Notes: generated by a model not told the origin, from the sequence alone. A stretch of DNA of 34,272 nucleotides from Betaproteobacteria bacterium (GCA_019449455.1 JAGRPO010000213.1:1-34272), one strand, 5' to 3'; positions 8,537-17,240 are shown, numbered from the stretch's first letter. Numbers and translations: made by a program.

Positions 8537-8818
8537 CTACTTCCCGGGCGGGGTGAACTCCGCGGCCATCCTCGCGAGGTTGTCCTCCATCATCTTGCGG
8601 TACTGCGCGCCGAAGAGGTCGAGCGCCTCCTCCGGCGTCTGCTTGCCGGGCGCGCCGCTCATGGCCCACGCGAAGGCGCCGTAGCGCGAGGCGGCCCAGA
8701 GGATGGCGGCCGCGACGCGCGGCCGGCCGTGCTCCTCGGTGAGGTCGTTGGCGAGCGCCACGAAGCGATTGGCGAGGTCGAAGAACGCCTTCGCGTCTTC
8801 CGGGATCTGCGCGCTCAT
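8537..8818 (-). CDS. DUF3144 family protein
   Basis: The product is 93 residues, mostly helical, with the pattern FFDLANRFVALAND near the N-terminus and AAILWAASRYGAFAW in the middle, which I recognise as DUF3144. There is no signal peptide or membrane segment, so it is probably cytoplasmic. Its function is unknown. The ATG overlaps the stop of the FAD dehydrogenase gene as ATGA, so it is the last gene of that operon. It converges on the YbdK-type gene, with 24 bases between. Confidence 0.8.
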   Translation of the reverse strand: MSAQIPEDAKAFFDLANRFVALANDLTEEHGRPRVAAAILWAASRYGAFAWAMSGAPGKQTPEEALDLFGAQYRKMMEDNLARMAAEFTPPGK

Positions 8819-10245
8819 GGCCGGAGCACCTTGCCGGGATTCATGACCCCGCGCGGGTCGAGGGTCTTCTTGATGGCGCGCATGAGGTCCATCTCGAGCG
8901 CGGACTTGTAGCGGGGCAGCTCGTCCACCTTGAGGGCCCCGATGCCGTGCTCGGCGCTGATCGAGCCGCCGAGCCGCTGCACCACGTCGTAGACCGCGCG
9001 GTTCACCTGCCGCGACCAGGCGACGAAGTCGCGCCCGTCGCCGGGCGGCGGGAAGGCGTTGTAATGGAGGTTGCCGTCGCCCACGTGGCCGAAGGCGACC
9101 GTGCGGATGCCGGGAAAGGCGGCCTCGAGCGCGCGGTCGGCTTCCGCGACGAGCTGCGGGATGCGGCTCACGGGCACGGACACGTCGTGCTTCACGGAGA
9201 CGCCCTCGATCTTCTGGGCGTCCGAGATGTTCTCGCGCAGCGACCAGAGCTCGCGGCGCTGGGCCTCGCTCGAGGCGACGACGGCGTCGTGCGCGAGGCC
9301 CGCCTCGACCGCCTCGCCGAGAGCGCCCTCGAGCATGTCCACGAGCCCGCCGCCTTCGGCGGTGTCGAAGAGCTCCACGAGCACGTACCAGGGGTGCGGC
9401 CCGCCGAAGGGGTCACGGCTCGCCGGGATATTCCGGAAGACGAGGTCGAAGCAGGCGCGCGCGACGAGCTCGAAGCCGGTGAGGCGCTCGCCGCAGGCCG
9501 CGCGCAGCTTCCCGAGCAGGGCGACGGAGGCGGCCGGATCGGCGACGGCCACGAGCGCCGTGGCGACGGCGCGCGGCTTCGGGTAGAGCTTGAGGACCGC
9601 CGCCGTGACGATGCCCAGCGTGCCCTCCGCCCCGATGAACAGGTGCTTGAGGTCGTAGCCCGTGTTGTCCTTGCGCAGCCCGCGCAGCCCGTCCCAGACG
9701 CTGCCGTCGGGCAGCACCACTTCCAGCCCCAGCACCTGCTCGCGCATGTTGCCGTAGCGCAGCACCTGGGTGCCGCCGGCGTTGGTGGAGATGTTGCCGC
9801 CCACCTCGCAGCTGCCCTCCGCGGCGAGCGACAGGGGAAAGAACCGGTCGTTCTCCGCGGCCACGCGCTGCAGGTCGGCGAGGATGCAGCCGGCCTCGAC
9901 CGTGATGGTGTCGTTGTCGAGGTCGATGGCGCGAACCCGGTTCATGCGCGAGACGTTGACGATCGCCTGCGTCCCCGAGGCGTCGGGAACGGAGGCGCCG
10001 CACAGGCTCGTGTTGCCGGCCTGCGGGACGATGCCCACGCCGGCCCCGGAGAGCAGCGCCACCACCTTCGACGTCTCCGCGGTCGAGGCGGGCCTCACGA
10101 GGACGGCCGCGTGACCCTTGAACTGGCCGCGCCAGTCGACCGTGCTCGGCGCGAGGTCGGCGGCGTCGGTGACGAGGCCGCGTTCGCCCACGATGGCGCG
10201 GAGGCGTTCGACGAGGGGGGCGGGGAAGGCGGGTCGGTCGTTCAT
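8815..10245 (-). CDS. FAD-binding dehydrogenase, D-2-hydroxyacid type (VAO/PCMH family)
   Basis: The product is 476 residues. The FAD-binding PCMH domain (about 40-220) shows VPQAGNTSLCGASVPD and EVGGNISTNAGGTQVLRYGN. The C-terminal FAD-oxidase domain holds FGHVGDGNLHYN and the end motif SISAEHGIGALK. This layout fits D-2-hydroxyglutarate, D-lactate or glycolate (GlcD-like) dehydrogenases; the sequence does not let me choose. The ATG chosen begins MNDRPAFPAPLVERLRAIVG, and the frame upstream is an rfaE2 shadow. It starts 14 bases after rfaE2 and its stop overlaps DUF3144. Confidence 0.88.
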   Translation of the reverse strand: MNDRPAFPAPLVERLRAIVGERGLVTDAADLAPSTVDWRGQFKGHAAVLVRPASTAETSKVVALLSGAGVGIVPQAGNTSLCGASVPDASGTQAIVNVSRMNRVRAIDLDNDTITVEAGCILADLQRVAAENDRFFPLSLAAEGSCEVGGNISTNAGGTQVLRYGNMREQVLGLEVVLPDGSVWDGLRGLRKDNTGYDLKHLFIGAEGTLGIVTAAVLKLYPKPRAVATALVAVADPAASVALLGKLRAACGERLTGFELVARACFDLVFRNIPASRDPFGGPHPWYVLVELFDTAEGGGLVDMLEGALGEAVEAGLAHDAVVASSEAQRRELWSLRENISDAQKIEGVSVKHDVSVPVSRIPQLVAEADRALEAAFPGIRTVAFGHVGDGNLHYNAFPPPGDGRDFVAWSRQVNRAVYDVVQRLGGSISAEHGIGALKVDELPRYKSALEMDLMRAIKKTLDPRGVMNPGKVLRP

Positions 10246-10259
10246 GGGCGGCGCCTCGC

Positions 10260-10739
10260 CTAGAGGCGGATCTTGTCGATGAGGCGGGTGGTCGAGCGCT
10301 CGTGCCGGAAGGGGATCGAGTGCACCGTGCCGCCCCAGCCCTGCACCTCGGGCGCGCCGACGATGCGCTCCGGCGGCCAGTCGCCGCCCTTCACGAGGCG
10401 GTCGGGCCGGCACTCGAGGATGCGCCGGATGGGCGTGTCCTCCTCGAACCAGGTGACGAGCGAGACGCACGCCAGCGCCGCCACCACCGCGAGGCGGTCC
10501 TCCAGCGGGTTGATCGGACGCTCGCCGCCCTTGCCGAGCCGCCGGACGGAGGCGTCGGCGTTGAGCGCGATCGCCATCGAGGCGCCAAGCGCCCGCGCCT
10601 CGGCGAGGTAGGTCACGTGGCCCCGGTGCAGGATGTCGAAGACGCCGTTGGTGAACACCAGGGGGCGCGGCAGCGCCATGGCCCGCGCCGCGAAGTCGCG
10701 CGGGTCGCAGATCTTCGCTTCGAAGTCAGGCGGCAGCAG
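10260..10739 (-). CDS. rfaE2: D-glycero-beta-D-manno-heptose 1-phosphate adenylyltransferase
   Basis: It makes ADP-heptose for the lipopolysaccharide core. The nucleotidyltransferase fold shows LVFTNGVFDILHRGHVTYL with the HxGH signature, then RLGKGGERPINPLEDR and RPDRLVKGGDW. The first ATG is at 10679 (139 residues), but the frame stays open upstream and reads PDFEAKICDPRDFAARA, which resembles the N-terminus I know from stand-alone betaproteobacterial RfaE2. No ATG, GTG or TTG exists there. A CTG at 10739 sits six bases after a perfect GGAGG, so I annotate a CTG start (159 residues). The 5' end would then overlap the ferritin-like gene by 14 bases. If CTG is wrong, use 10679. Confidence 0.85.
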   Translation of the reverse strand: MLPPDFEAKICDPRDFAARAMALPRPLVFTNGVFDILHRGHVTYLAEARALGASMAIALNADASVRRLGKGGERPINPLEDRLAVVAALACVSLVTWFEEDTPIRRILECRPDRLVKGGDWPPERIVGAPEVQGWGGTVHSIPFRHERSTTRLIDKIRL

Positions 10740-11577
10740 TCTTGGCCTCCAGCCCCGCGATGAGCTCCTTGCGGTAGCGGTTGAGCTCGGAGGCGTTCTC
10801 GATGGTGCGGTCGCAGAGCGTCGAGAGCTTGGCGAGCACGGTCTGCACGACCTTGCCCTCCCAGCCCTTGTCGAAATGGATCTGGGTGTCCAGCCAGCGC
10901 TCGAGCCATTCCGGGTCCGGCAGCCGCGACTGCACGGTGTCGAGCGGGTAGAGGGACTTGTTCACGTGCAGGTTCGTCGGGTGGAGGGGCTTGGCGGTGC
11001 GCGCCGCGCTCGCCATCAGCACGCCGATCTTCGCGAAGGCGATCTTCGCCTCCGCCCCCGCCGTGGCGATGGCGCGCTTCATGTACTTGTAGTACGCGCC
11101 GGCATGGCGCGCCTCGTCGCCGGAAAGCGTCTCGTAGATGCGCTTGATCACGGGCTCCGTATGCCAGTCGGCCGCGCGCCGGTACCACTGGGTGAGCCGG
11201 ATCTCGCCGCAGAAGTGGAGCATGAGGGTCTCCAGCTTCGGGGCCGGGTCGAACGGGAAGCGCACCGCGTGCAGCTCGGCCTCCGTGGGCACGAGCTCCG
11301 GCCGGAAGCGGCGCAGGTACTCCATCAGCACGAGCGCGTGCTTCTGCTCCTCGTAGAACCAGATGGACATGAAGGCGCTGAAATCGCTGTCGTCCTGGTT
11401 GTCGCGCAGGAACATCTCGGTGGCCGGCAGCGCCGACCACTCCGTGATCGCGTTCATCTTGATGGTGCGCGCCTGCTCGTCCGTCAGGCGGGCCGCGTCG
11501 AAGTCCTGCCACGGGATGTCCCGGGACATGTCCCAGCGGACTCTTTCGAGGGAGGCGAAAAGCTCGGGATAGAGCAT
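10726..11577 (-). CDS. ferritin-like diiron protein, acyl-ACP desaturase-like
   Basis: The product is 283 residues and largely helical. A full six-residue diiron ligand set can be placed: Glu46 (ITEWS), Glu77 and His80 (EEQKH), Glu125 (GEIR), and Glu155 and His158 (DEARH). The repeated ExxH pattern is that of class II diiron proteins such as acyl-ACP desaturases and their unassigned relatives. The substrate is unknown; an oxidation or desaturation role is inferred. No signal peptide is seen, so it is cytoplasmic. It is the first gene of the operon with rfaE2, the FAD dehydrogenase and DUF3144. Confidence 0.75.
   Translation of the reverse strand: MLYPELFASLERVRWDMSRDIPWQDFDAARLTDEQARTIKMNAITEWSALPATEMFLRDNQDDSDFSAFMSIWFYEEQKHALVLMEYLRRFRPELVPTEAELHAVRFPFDPAPKLETLMLHFCGEIRLTQWYRRAADWHTEPVIKRIYETLSGDEARHAGAYYKYMKRAIATAGAEAKIAFAKIGVLMASAARTAKPLHPTNLHVNKSLYPLDTVQSRLPDPEWLERWLDTQIHFDKGWEGKVVQTVLAKLSTLCDRTIENASELNRYRKELIAGLEAKTAAA
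10746..10750 (-). promoter_or_regulatory. Shine-Dalgarno GGAGG supporting the CTG start of rfaE2
   Basis: On the minus strand GGAGG is followed by six bases and then CTG in the rfaE2 frame, all inside the last codons of the ferritin-like gene. The ATG at 10679 has no comparable motif; its leader is GCGGCGCGGGCC. This is the main nucleotide evidence for the rare start codon. Confidence 0.55.
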
Positions 11578-11606
11578 AGGGGGGCTCGCTTGGAGAGGTC
11601 GAGGCT

Positions 11607-11615
11607 AGAATAACA
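11607..11615 (-). promoter_or_regulatory. candidate extended -10 promoter for the diiron gene operon
   Basis: The minus strand reads TGTTATTCT, an extended -10 (TGn plus TATTCT), about 30 bases before the ATG at 11577. No good -35 is present, which is acceptable for extended -10 promoters. It lies in an AT-richer patch of the 189-base divergent gap. Confidence 0.35.
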
Positions 11616-11766
11616 AAAACCCGATGCATTTCCGGGTCGGCCGAAACCGGGCACGTGCCTGTATCGTATCAGCCCCGGCAAGACAGCATTGCGACCGGCG
11701 GAGCGCTCCGGTTCCGGGCGTTCGTCCGGCGGGAGTACGGAGGCCATTGCCCCAGCCTTGCGCCCC

Positions 11767-13029
11767 ATGTCCAGAATCGCCGTCATCGGTGCCGGAGTTT
11801 CCGGCCTTGCCTGCGCGTGGCTGCTCGCGAAGCGCCACGAGGTGGTGCTTTTCGAGGCCAACCGCTACCCGGGCGGGCACACGAACACGGTCGACGCCAC
11901 GGTCGACGGCATTACCCATGCGGTCGATGCGGGCTTTCTCGTCTACAACGACCGCACGTACCCGAACCTGGCGAAGCTCTTCGCCGCGCTGGGCGTGGAG
12001 AGCGCGAACTCCGACATGTCCTTCTCGGTGCGCATTGGCGACGGGGCGCTCGAGTGGTCCGGTTCGAGCCTGGCGACGGTGTTCGCGCAGCCGTCGAACC
12101 TCGTGAACCCGAGGTTCCTGCGCATGCTCTCCGACCTGCTGCGCTTCAACCGCGAGGCCGCGGGCCTCGCGCGGCGCGGCGGGGCCGTGACCGGCACGCT
12201 GGGCGAGTTCCTCGACGCGCGCGGCTACGGGCGCGAGGTGCGCGAGCTCTACCTCATCCCGATGGCGGCCTGCATCTGGTCCACGCCGGCCACGCAGATC
12301 AACCGCTTCCCGATGCAGACGTTCCTGCGCTTCTGCGCCAATCACGGGCTGCTGGCGGTGGCGAACCGCCCGCAGTGGCGCACGGTGAAGGGGGGCGCGC
12401 GCGAGTACGTGCGCAAGCTCGCCGCGGCGCTTCCCGTCCTGCGGCTCGCGACCCCCGTCCACCAGGTCCGCCGGTTCGCCGACCGCGTCGAGGTGGCCGC
12501 CGACCACGGCACCGAGCGCTTCGACCAGGTGGTCCTCGCCGCGCACGCCGACCAGTCGCTGGCGCTCCTCGAGCACCCGTCGGTCGAGGAGCGCGCCGTG
12601 CTCAAGTCCATCCCCTACCAGGCCAACCGCGCGGTGCTGCACACCGACGAGCGCCTGCTGCCGCGCCGCCGCCGCGCCTGGGCGAGCTGGAACTTCCACG
12701 CGCCGAAGCCGGAACTCTCGGAGGAGCCGGTGTCGCTCACCTACCTCATCAACCGGCTGCAGCCGCTGCCCTTCGCCTCCCCGGTGATGTTGACCATGAA
12801 CCCGGTCGAGGCGCCGCGGGACGAGCGCGTCCTGGCGAGCTTCGGCTACCACCACCCGGTCTTCCTCGAGGGCTCCGACGAGGCCCAGCGCCGCGTCGTG
12901 ACGCTGCAGGGGCGCGACCGGACCTGGTTCTGCGGCGCGTGGACGCGTTACGGGTTCCACGAGGACGGCCTTGTCTCCGCGATGAACGTGGCGCGGCAGC
13001 TGGGCGTTCCCATCCCCTGGAGCGATTGA
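11767..13029 (+). CDS. FAD/NAD-binding amine-oxidase-like protein (COG2907 type)
   Basis: The product is 420 residues. It opens with the Rossmann FAD motif RIAVIGAGVSGLACAWLLA (GxGxxG at 8-13) and the FAD ribose glutamate VVLFEANRYPGGHTNT. GFLVYNDRTYPNL and the C-terminal WFCGAWTRYGFHEDGLVSA are typical of the COG2907 predicted oxidoreductases, which often sit beside DUF1365 and cyclopropane-fatty-acid-synthase-like genes; none of these is here. The substrate is unknown. An upstream in-frame ATG at 11689 adds 26 low-quality residues, and the ATG at 11767 starts directly at the Rossmann strand. It converges with the TPR-methyltransferase gene. Confidence 0.85.
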   Translation: MSRIAVIGAGVSGLACAWLLAKRHEVVLFEANRYPGGHTNTVDATVDGITHAVDAGFLVYNDRTYPNLAKLFAALGVESANSDMSFSVRIGDGALEWSGSSLATVFAQPSNLVNPRFLRMLSDLLRFNREAAGLARRGGAVTGTLGEFLDARGYGREVRELYLIPMAACIWSTPATQINRFPMQTFLRFCANHGLLAVANRPQWRTVKGGAREYVRKLAAALPVLRLATPVHQVRRFADRVEVAADHGTERFDQVVLAAHADQSLALLEHPSVEERAVLKSIPYQANRAVLHTDERLLPRRRRAWASWNFHAPKPELSEEPVSLTYLINRLQPLPFASPVMLTMNPVEAPRDERVLASFGYHHPVFLEGSDEAQRRVVTLQGRDRTWFCGAWTRYGFHEDGLVSAMNVARQLGVPIPWSD

Positions 13030-13058
13030 GCGGGCCGCCCATTCGCGATCTCCCGAGG

Positions 13059-13080
13059 AAAAGGGCCCGGGTCAGGCCCT
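13059..13080 (-). terminator. weak candidate intrinsic terminator after the TPR-methyltransferase gene
   Basis: Reading the minus strand, AGGGCC and GGCCCT make a 6-bp stem with an 8-base loop that contains the stop codon, followed by a short T run and CC. The stem is short and the T tract poor, so function is uncertain. It lies in the 42-base gap between convergent genes. Confidence 0.3.
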
Positions 13081-14478
13081 GGTGAAGGCCGCGTGCAGGC
13101 CCGCGACCGGCGCGCCCGCTTCCTTGCGGATCACGGTGTCCTCGATCTTCCAGACGGCCAGGCCGTGGGCCGCCGCGAGGTCCCGGACGTACGCCTGCGA
13201 GTGGGCGTAGCGGCCCGAGCGGGCAAGGTGGAAATTGCCCTCGCCGTCCAGGCGCTCCACGGAAAAGGCGAACATCCCGCCGGGCGCCAGCGCGCGCGCG
13301 ACGGCGCGGAAGATCGCGTCGAGGTCGCCCACGTAGACGAAGACATCCATCGCCGCGGCCAGGTCGCACTCGCCGGCCGGGTTGGCGTCCAGGTAGGCCG
13401 CGATCTCGGCTTCGGCCAGGCGATCGTAGAGATTGCGCTCGCGCGCCTTGGCGAGCATGCCGCCGGACAGGTCCACGCCCGCCATCCGCGCGGCGTACGG
13501 CTTGAGGACTTCCCCCGAGAGCCCCGTTCCGCAGCCGAGGTCCTCGATCCTCAGCTTTCCCCTGCGCGCCTCCAGCCAGGGCGCGAGGAATTCCACCATG
13601 CGCTGCGGCGTGCGGTACTCGAGATCGTCCACCAGGCGCCTGTCGAAGTCGGCCGAGAACCGGTCGAAGAAGGCGCGGATGTAGTCGTCGGGGGCGCGCC
13701 CCGTCTGCACGCCCGCGATCGCGTCGCGCAGGTGCCTCAGGCCGCCGTTGTCCGGATCGAGCGCGAGGGCATGGTCGATGGCGGCCACCGCCTCGGGGTC
13801 GCGGCCTGCGACGTAGCACTGCTCGCCGAGGTTGACCCACGCCACGCCGAAATCCGGCCGCAGGCGGACCGCCTCCTTCAGGTGGGCGATGGCCGCGTCC
13901 ACCTGCTTGAGCTTGCCCAGGGTGCTGCCCAGGTTGTTCTGCGCGGTGGCGAAGCGGGGATCGGCCGCCACGGCGCGCGAGAACGCCTCCGCGGCCCGCT
14001 GCACCTCGCCGCGCGCGAGAAGGCACATCCCCAGGCCGTTGAGGACGGCGGGAACGCCGGGCTTCGCCTCGAGCGCGCGGACGTAGGCTTCCTCCGCCTC
14101 GGCGTAGCGGCGGTTGAGCTCGAGCAGGTTGCCCAGGTTCGCCCATGCCTCGAAGAAGCCCGGGCGCAGCCCGAGCGCGCGCCGGTAGGATTCGACGGCC
14201 TCCTCGACGCGGCCCGCGCCGGCGAGGCACAGGGCCCGCACGAACGGATACTGCGCGTCGGTCGCGTCGAGCGCGATCGCCTTGTCGACGTGCGGCAGCG
14301 CCTGGGCGTGGCTGTTCTGGAACATGGCCGAGAGCGCCAGCACGTAATGCGCCCCGGCGTTGCGCGGCTGGCGAGCCAGCACCTGCCGGGCGCCGGCCTC
14401 GGCCTGGAGGAAGCGGCCGTCGTAGACGAGCTGGGTCGCGGCGCGAAGCTGCTCCGCGATGGGTGCGCCCTGGCTCAA
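13072..14478 (-). CDS. TPR-repeat protein with C-terminal SAM methyltransferase domain
   Basis: The product is 468 residues. Tandem tetratricopeptide repeats fill about 8-255 (for example AWANLGNLLELNRRYAEAEE at 111-130 and AQNNLGSTLGKLKQVDAAIA at 179-198). A class I methyltransferase domain follows from about 290, with motif I IEDLGCGTGLSG (311-322), acidic Asp336 (GVDLS) and motif IV-like AAMDVFVYVGD. The start is TTG: its bases overlap the dolP stop as TTGA, and no ATG lies near the first repeat. The methyl acceptor is unknown; the TPR part would bind a protein partner. No signal peptide, so cytoplasmic. It extends the diaA-dolP operon at its 3' end. Confidence 0.82.
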   Translation of the reverse strand: MSQGAPIAEQLRAATQLVYDGRFLQAEAGARQVLARQPRNAGAHYVLALSAMFQNSHAQALPHVDKAIALDATDAQYPFVRALCLAGAGRVEEAVESYRRALGLRPGFFEAWANLGNLLELNRRYAEAEEAYVRALEAKPGVPAVLNGLGMCLLARGEVQRAAEAFSRAVAADPRFATAQNNLGSTLGKLKQVDAAIAHLKEAVRLRPDFGVAWVNLGEQCYVAGRDPEAVAAIDHALALDPDNGGLRHLRDAIAGVQTGRAPDDYIRAFFDRFSADFDRRLVDDLEYRTPQRMVEFLAPWLEARRGKLRIEDLGCGTGLSGEVLKPYAARMAGVDLSGGMLAKARERNLYDRLAEAEIAAYLDANPAGECDLAAAMDVFVYVGDLDAIFRAVARALAPGGMFAFSVERLDGEGNFHLARSGRYAHSQAYVRDLAAAHGLAVWKIEDTVIRKEAGAPVAGLHAAFTRA

Positions 14479-15062
14479 TTGCGTTTCGGGGCGTCGGGGA
14501 CGTACTCGAAGACCTTGACCACCCGGGAGACGCCGGAGGTGGAGCGGGCGATCTCGACCGCGGCGTCGCCTTCGGTCTGGGTGACGAGGCCCATCAGGTA
14601 GACGGCGCCCGCCTCGGTGACGACCTTCACGTGGTTGATGGAGAACTTGCCGTTGCCCACCATGCGCGCCTTCACGTTCGAGGTGATGATCGAGTCGTTG
14701 CCGCGGGAGGTCACGGAGGAATTGCCGCCGACGGCGAGCTCGTTGGCGACCTCGCGCACGCTGGGGATGGACTTCACCGCGTCCTCGACGGCCTTCTTCG
14801 TCTGCTCGGTGGACACCTCGCCCGTGAGCAGCACCTTGCGGTTGAAGCTGGTGGCGTTCACGTGCGAGCCCTTGAAGTCGCCCGTGATGCGCGCGAGCGC
14901 CTTCCATTCGATGTTCTCGTCCTCGACATAGACGCCGGTGGTGCGGCGGTCGTCGACCATGAGGGCTGCGGCGCCGATGCCGGTGGCGGCGATGCCGAAG
15001 CAGCCCGAGAGCAGCGGCGCGGCGATCGAGAGGGCTAGGACGGGCAGAAGTTTTCGCATCAT
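14475..15062 (-). CDS. dolP: BON-domain outer-membrane lipoprotein DolP (YraP)
   Basis: The product is 195 residues with a lipoprotein signal MMRKLLPVLALSIAAPLLSG followed by Cys21. Two BON domains follow (about 47-115 and 123-190); the second reads VKVVTEAGAVYLMGLVTQTE with the typical GVxRVVxVFEYV ending. In E. coli DolP binds anionic phospholipid at division sites and supports outer-membrane integrity and septal amidase regulation. Its place after lpoA-yraN-diaA matches the E. coli locus, which is strong support for orthology. Two adjacent ATGs are possible; the first overlaps the diaA stop. Confidence 0.88.
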   Translation of the reverse strand: MMRKLLPVLALSIAAPLLSGCFGIAATGIGAAALMVDDRRTTGVYVEDENIEWKALARITGDFKGSHVNATSFNRKVLLTGEVSTEQTKKAVEDAVKSIPSVREVANELAVGGNSSVTSRGNDSIITSNVKARMVGNGKFSINHVKVVTEAGAVYLMGLVTQTEGDAAVEIARSTSGVSRVVKVFEYVPDAPKRN

Positions 15063-15685
15063 TTGGCTCCGTGGATGACGTTGTCGACGGTGTCGCACAG
15101 GCAATGCAGGGCCAGGATGTGCACTTCCTGGATTCGCATGGTGCGCGGATGCGCGACGTTGAGGTGGTGGTCCTTCGGGCCGAGCATCTTCGCCATCGCG
15201 CCGCCGTCGCGCCCGGTGAGGGCGATCACGACCATGCCGCGGGCCCTCGCGGCGTTCATGGCCTCGATCACGTTCCTCGAATTGCCCGACGTCGAGAGCG
15301 CGAGCAGGACATCGCCTTCGCGGCCCAGCGCCTCGATCTGCCTCGCGAACACGGCATCGTAGGAGTAGTCGTTGGCGATGGCGGTGAGCGCGGAAGTGTC
15401 GACCGTGAGGGCGATCGCGGGAAGCCCCGGGCGCTCGCGCTCGAAGCGGCCGACCAGCTCGGCCGCGAAATGCTGGCAATCGGCCGCGGAGCCGCCGTTG
15501 CCGCAGGCGAGCGCCTTGTTGCCGCGCTGCAGGGCGGCGGCCAGCGCCTCGCCCGCGCGCGCGATGGCGGGGGCCAGGGTCTCGCTCATGCGCTGCTTGA
15601 GCGCGATGGCGTCCTGGAAGTGGTTGCGGACGTTGGCGACGTGGTCCATGGAGTGGGGATCTTCGTTGGTCTCGGGCGTGGGCAT
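15059..15685 (-). CDS. diaA: SIS-domain protein, DiaA / phosphoheptose isomerase-like
   Basis: The product is 208 residues from the ATG at 15685, or 196 from the ATG at 15649 (MDHVANVRNHF), which matches family length better; the upstream ATG has the better AGG leader and sits five bases after yraN. The SIS core has ACGNGGSAADCQHFAAEL and LALSTSGNSRNV. The end RIQEVHILALHCLCDTVDN resembles DiaA, which binds DnaA and times replication initiation. However GNGGSAAD keeps the GmhA-like active-site serine and aspartate, so sedoheptulose-7-phosphate isomerase activity for LPS heptose is possible. Locus order favours DiaA. Confidence 0.85.
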   Translation of the reverse strand: MPTPETNEDPHSMDHVANVRNHFQDAIALKQRMSETLAPAIARAGEALAAALQRGNKALACGNGGSAADCQHFAAELVGRFERERPGLPAIALTVDTSALTAIANDYSYDAVFARQIEALGREGDVLLALSTSGNSRNVIEAMNAARARGMVVIALTGRDGGAMAKMLGPKDHHLNVAHPRTMRIQEVHILALHCLCDTVDNVIHGAK

Positions 15686-15690
15686 TGTAC

Positions 15691-16059
15691 CTACCGGGCC
15701 TCGAAGGCGCCGCGGATCCACGCCGGCGCGCCCTGCGGTCCCTGCACCGTAAGGACATCGAAGCGGCACGGGGGTTCCGCCCGCAGCCGCGAGAGGTAGT
15801 GTCGTGCAGCGGCGACGAGCCGGCGCTGCTTGTGGGCGTCGACGCTGCCGGCGGCGCCGCCGTAGGCGCTCCACGAGCGCGCGCGCACCTCGACGAACAC
15901 GAGCGTGGCGCCGTCGTGCGCGACGAGGTCGACCTCCCCGAACCGGGTGCGGTAGTTGCGTGCCACGATCACCAGGCCGCGCCCGGCGAGGAAACGGGCG
16001 GCGAGCTCCTCCGCCTCCTCGCCGCGACGGCGGGCGGAAGCGCGCGCGGACGAGGTCAT
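15691..16059 (-). CDS. yraN: YraN family protein (UPF0102, endonuclease-like fold)
   Basis: The product is 122 residues, the normal size. The restriction-endonuclease-like signature is seen as [17 protein letters not shown], then [14 protein letters not shown] and [10 protein letters not shown], giving the Glu/Asp/Glu metal-binding series (the usual lysine of EVK is Arg here). Its function is still unclear; a nuclease role is suggested by fold. The ATG overlaps the lpoA stop as ATGA, and its position between lpoA and diaA matches the E. coli locus. Confidence 0.9.
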   Translation of the reverse strand: MTSSARASARRRGEEAEELAARFLAGRGLVIVARNYRTRFGEVDLVAHDGATLVFVEVRARSWSAYGGAAGSVDAHKQRRLVAAARHYLSRLRAEPPCRFDVLTVQGPQGAPAWIRGAFEAR

Positions 16060-17240
16060 TGCGCGGGTTGCAGCGGTACGGCGCGGCCGGCGTCGAATCC
16101 CGAGGGGACGAGGGTGCGCGCGAAGTGCCTGTCGGCGTCGAGGGCGATGCGCCCCGTCACGCCGTCGAGGGCGAACGACCCTGCCTGCGCCTGCAGCAGG
16201 ACGCCGCAGAGCCGGTACGCGTCGATGCCGAGGGCGTAGAGCCGCTCCTGCTCGACGCCCATCGCGACTTTCGGGGGCGGGTAGACCATGACGGCGGTGT
16301 GGTCGGGCTGCACGAACCAGGGCATGTCCACATAACGCACACCCTCCAGGTCCACGTTGACCGTGGCGTCGGCGCGCGGATCGACGCCGAGGGAGGTGGT
16401 GTAGATGGGCAGGGTGCCGGAGATGTAGGGGCGCACCGCGCGCGTGGACGCCTGGTCGAGGGCGAGGAACACCATGTCCCCCCGGAGCGAGGCGATCCTT
16501 TCCTTGATGGCGGGGGCTTCCTCGACGCCGCCGGAGAACGTCACCCGCCGCGCCTCGCCGGCCGCGCGGCCCCATTCGCGCTCGAAGGCGTCCGCCACGC
16601 GGCGGGAAAGCGGCTGGTTGGAGGCGATGACGATGGCCGCTCGCCAGCCGTCGCTGATCGCCATGAGCGCCGCCTGCCGGGCCTCCTGCTCGGCCGCGAG
16701 CGAGATCGAGTACATCCTCTCCGGCATCTGCGTTTCCTGCGGCTGGTTCAGGACGAGCGTCGGCTGGCGGGGGCAATCGCTCCTCGCGAGCCCGGTGGCG
16801 CCGTCGCGGGTGAGGCCCGCGACCACGAGGATGGCGCCATCCCGCTGCGCCGTGCGGCAGAGCTCGAGGACGGCCGGGCCGTCGTCGATCGCGGGGTAGA
16901 TGCGAACGGGCAGCGCGTTGGAGCCCGCGACTTCGGCGGCGGCGAGGAAGCCCAGGCGCACGGCGTCGGCCACGCGGCCGAGGGCAGGCGAGGACAAGGG
17001 CAGGATGAGCGCCACGTGCGGCGCGGACCCGGCGGGGATGGGCTGGCGGGCGGGCGGCGCGGGAGCCGGGGCGGGCGGCGGCGGGTCCGCCATGGGGTCC
17101 CTGAGCGGCGTGACCACCGTGGATGGTGCGAACCCCGAGGGCAAGGTTGTCTCGGGTGGCGGGTCGGCCGAGAATGCGGGCGCAGCCGCGAGGAACGTGG
17201 CGAGGAGAATCGCGTTGAAGCGCGCGAAGGGCGAAGGCAA
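16056..17240 (-). CDS. lpoA: penicillin-binding protein activator LpoA-like, C-domain only
   Basis: The product is 394 residues from a TTG start that gives the signal peptide [20 protein letters not shown] ending AFSA. A GTG at 17279 is an alternative. The Pro/Ala-rich linker (about 40-75) precedes a periplasmic-binding-protein-like fold starting [21 protein letters not shown]. coli LpoA has an extra N-terminal TPR-like domain and a lipobox; both are missing here, and the signal contains no cysteine. It should stimulate the class A synthase PBP1A from the periplasm, but its anchoring is unclear. Gene order with yraN-diaA-dolP and divergent rsmI supports the call. Confidence 0.8.
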   Translation of the reverse strand: MPSPFARFNAILLATFLAAAPAFSADPPPETTLPSGFAPSTVVTPLRDPMADPPPPAPAPAPPARQPIPAGSAPHVALILPLSSPALGRVADAVRLGFLAAAEVAGSNALPVRIYPAIDDGPAVLELCRTAQRDGAILVVAGLTRDGATGLARSDCPRQPTLVLNQPQETQMPERMYSISLAAEQEARQAALMAISDGWRAAIVIASNQPLSRRVADAFEREWGRAAGEARRVTFSGGVEEAPAIKERIASLRGDMVFLALDQASTRAVRPYISGTLPIYTTSLGVDPRADATVNVDLEGVRYVDMPWFVQPDHTAVMVYPPPKVAMGVEQERLYALGIDAYRLCGVLLQAQAGSFALDGVTGRIALDADRHFARTLVPSGFDAGRAVPLQPAQ

